Shown: one piece after another, positions 63,542 through 64,000 of the stretch
Layout of the letters: every line of letters begins with the position of its first letter
Position numbering within the stretch: position 1 is the stretch's first letter
DNA from: Rhodoferax sp.
GTDB taxonomy: Bacteria > Pseudomonadota > Gammaproteobacteria > Burkholderiales > Burkholderiaceae_C
Assembly: GCA_031291305.1 (NCBI GenBank)
Contig: JARLJH010000020.1
Location: 1-64,000, forward strand
Reading direction: 5' to 3'
DNA length: 64,000 bases
Program-made: the position numbers and the translations under genes
The notes under the pieces: generated by a model
Told to the model about the DNA's origin: nothing
The model's database searches: none
What the model saw: only the letters and a program-made list of their open reading frames with translations

Positions 63542-64000
63542 ATGACGCATTCTTCGACGGTTAACCTTTCCAACCCTCAAATTCTCAGCGCCCGGGCGCT
63601 GGCCGCGCTACAACACTTTGGGCCGGGCTTGCTGCTCAGCGCTGCTTTGGCAGGTGCCGGTATGGCCTTGGGTGGCATCGGCTGGCTGCAAAACCATGGT
63701 CTGAGCGCGCTGACCATGGCGATTCTGTTGGGGATGTTGGTGGGTAACACGGCGTATCCACACCTGGCAGGGCATTGCGGTGCGGGCGTGAATTTTTCCA
63801 AGCAGCGTCTGCTGCGTCTGGGCATCATCCTGTACGGCCTGCGCCTGACCTTGCAGGACATTGGTCATGTCGGCTTGAGCGGCGTGCTGATTGATGCGCT
63901 GGTTTTGAGCTCGACCTTCACCCTGTCTTACCTGTTGGGCACACGCTGGCTCAAGCTGGACCCGAAGGCGGCGATGCTGATTGGTGCGGGCAGTTCCATC
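63542..64000 (+). CDS. YeiH-family putative sulfate exporter, partial (C-terminus beyond window)
   Basis: First 153 residues from ATG 63542. Several membrane helices: FGPGLLLSAALAGAGMALGG, HGLSALTMAILLGMLVGNTA, LRLGIILYGLRLTLQDIGHV (family signature GIILYGLRLT), and ALVLSSTFTLSYLLGTRWLK. The last bases encode AAMLIGAGSSI, matching the conserved LIGAGSSICGAAA region that follows. The protein is usually about 350 residues. Divergent LysR regulator upstream. Transport of sulfate/sulfite-type anions is the family annotation, weakly tested. Confidence 0.87.
   Translation, partial: MTHSSTVNLSNPQILSARALAALQHFGPGLLLSAALAGAGMALGGIGWLQNHGLSALTMAILLGMLVGNTAYPHLAGHCGAGVNFSKQRLLRLGIILYGLRLTLQDIGHVGLSGVLIDALVLSSTFTLSYLLGTRWLKLDPKAAMLIGAGSSI

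Overview
The window is one continuous sequence that appears to come from two different genomes. Bases 1 to about 5,335 carry genes of an Acidobacteriota type: aroB, a glycine-rich secreted protein, nadB, a TerC-family protein, a PIN toxin with its antitoxin, and the tail of an M28 peptidase. From about 5,340 to 64,000 the genes, their order and a family of dispersed palindromic repeats look like a Burkholderiales bacterium of the Comamonadaceae (Rhodoferax/Polaromonas-like). The change falls inside one open frame (4873-7305, minus strand), where a RecD-like helicase runs in frame into an M28 peptidase tail. I read this as a chimeric join, probably an assembly artefact. The taxonomic assignment is inferred from gene families, since no search was possible.

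Bases 5,335-13,579 hold the most unusual block: six minus-strand genes that all overlap their neighbours by 4-11 bases. In transcription order they encode three different tyrosine recombinases (424, about 583 and 777 residues), two small proteins with coiled coils (140 and 171 residues) and a RecD-like helicase that is cut by the join. This looks like a multi-recombinase mobile element, comparable in layout to Tn554-type TnpA/B/C sets, RIT elements and the reported gamma-mobile-trio islands, but with a helicase in the same operon. The second recombinase has a single-base frameshift. The block sits next to the rpmB-rpmG terminator; its far end is not in the window.

Bases 13,720-29,620 are chromosomal housekeeping: rpmG, rpmB, trxB, a Crp/Fnr regulator, ftsK, lolA and rarA. 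Between lolA and rarA lies a Lap-type adhesin secretion and release locus (TolC-like LapE, LapG protease, LapD c-di-GMP receptor, LapB ATPase, LapC adaptor). The adhesin itself is absent. Two oddities are a C-terminal NTF2-like extension on the TolC protein and loss of two expected calcium ligands in LapG.

Bases 30,101-51,532 hold transport and purine/nitrogen scavenging: livHMGF, an 8-oxoguanine deaminase-type amidohydrolase, a second Crp/Fnr regulator behind an FNR-like site, xdhAB, a BMP-type nucleoside ABC transporter, a glutamine-synthetase-like ligase with an aminotransferase and a GntR regulator, adenosine deaminase, a queuosine-precursor transporter and guanine deaminase. Together these would import purine nucleosides and bases and convert them to xanthine and urate. 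Copies of the dispersed repeat lie inside xdhA and xdhB as in-frame coding sequence.

Bases 51,672-64,000 carry dcd, a neutral zinc metallopeptidase, an rhlE-like RNA helicase, apaH, a CNNM/CBS protein, a YdcF-family protein, a four-gene sodium-pumping acyl-CoA decarboxylase operon, a thioesterase, a LysR regulator and the start of a divergent YeiH-family transporter cut by the window edge.
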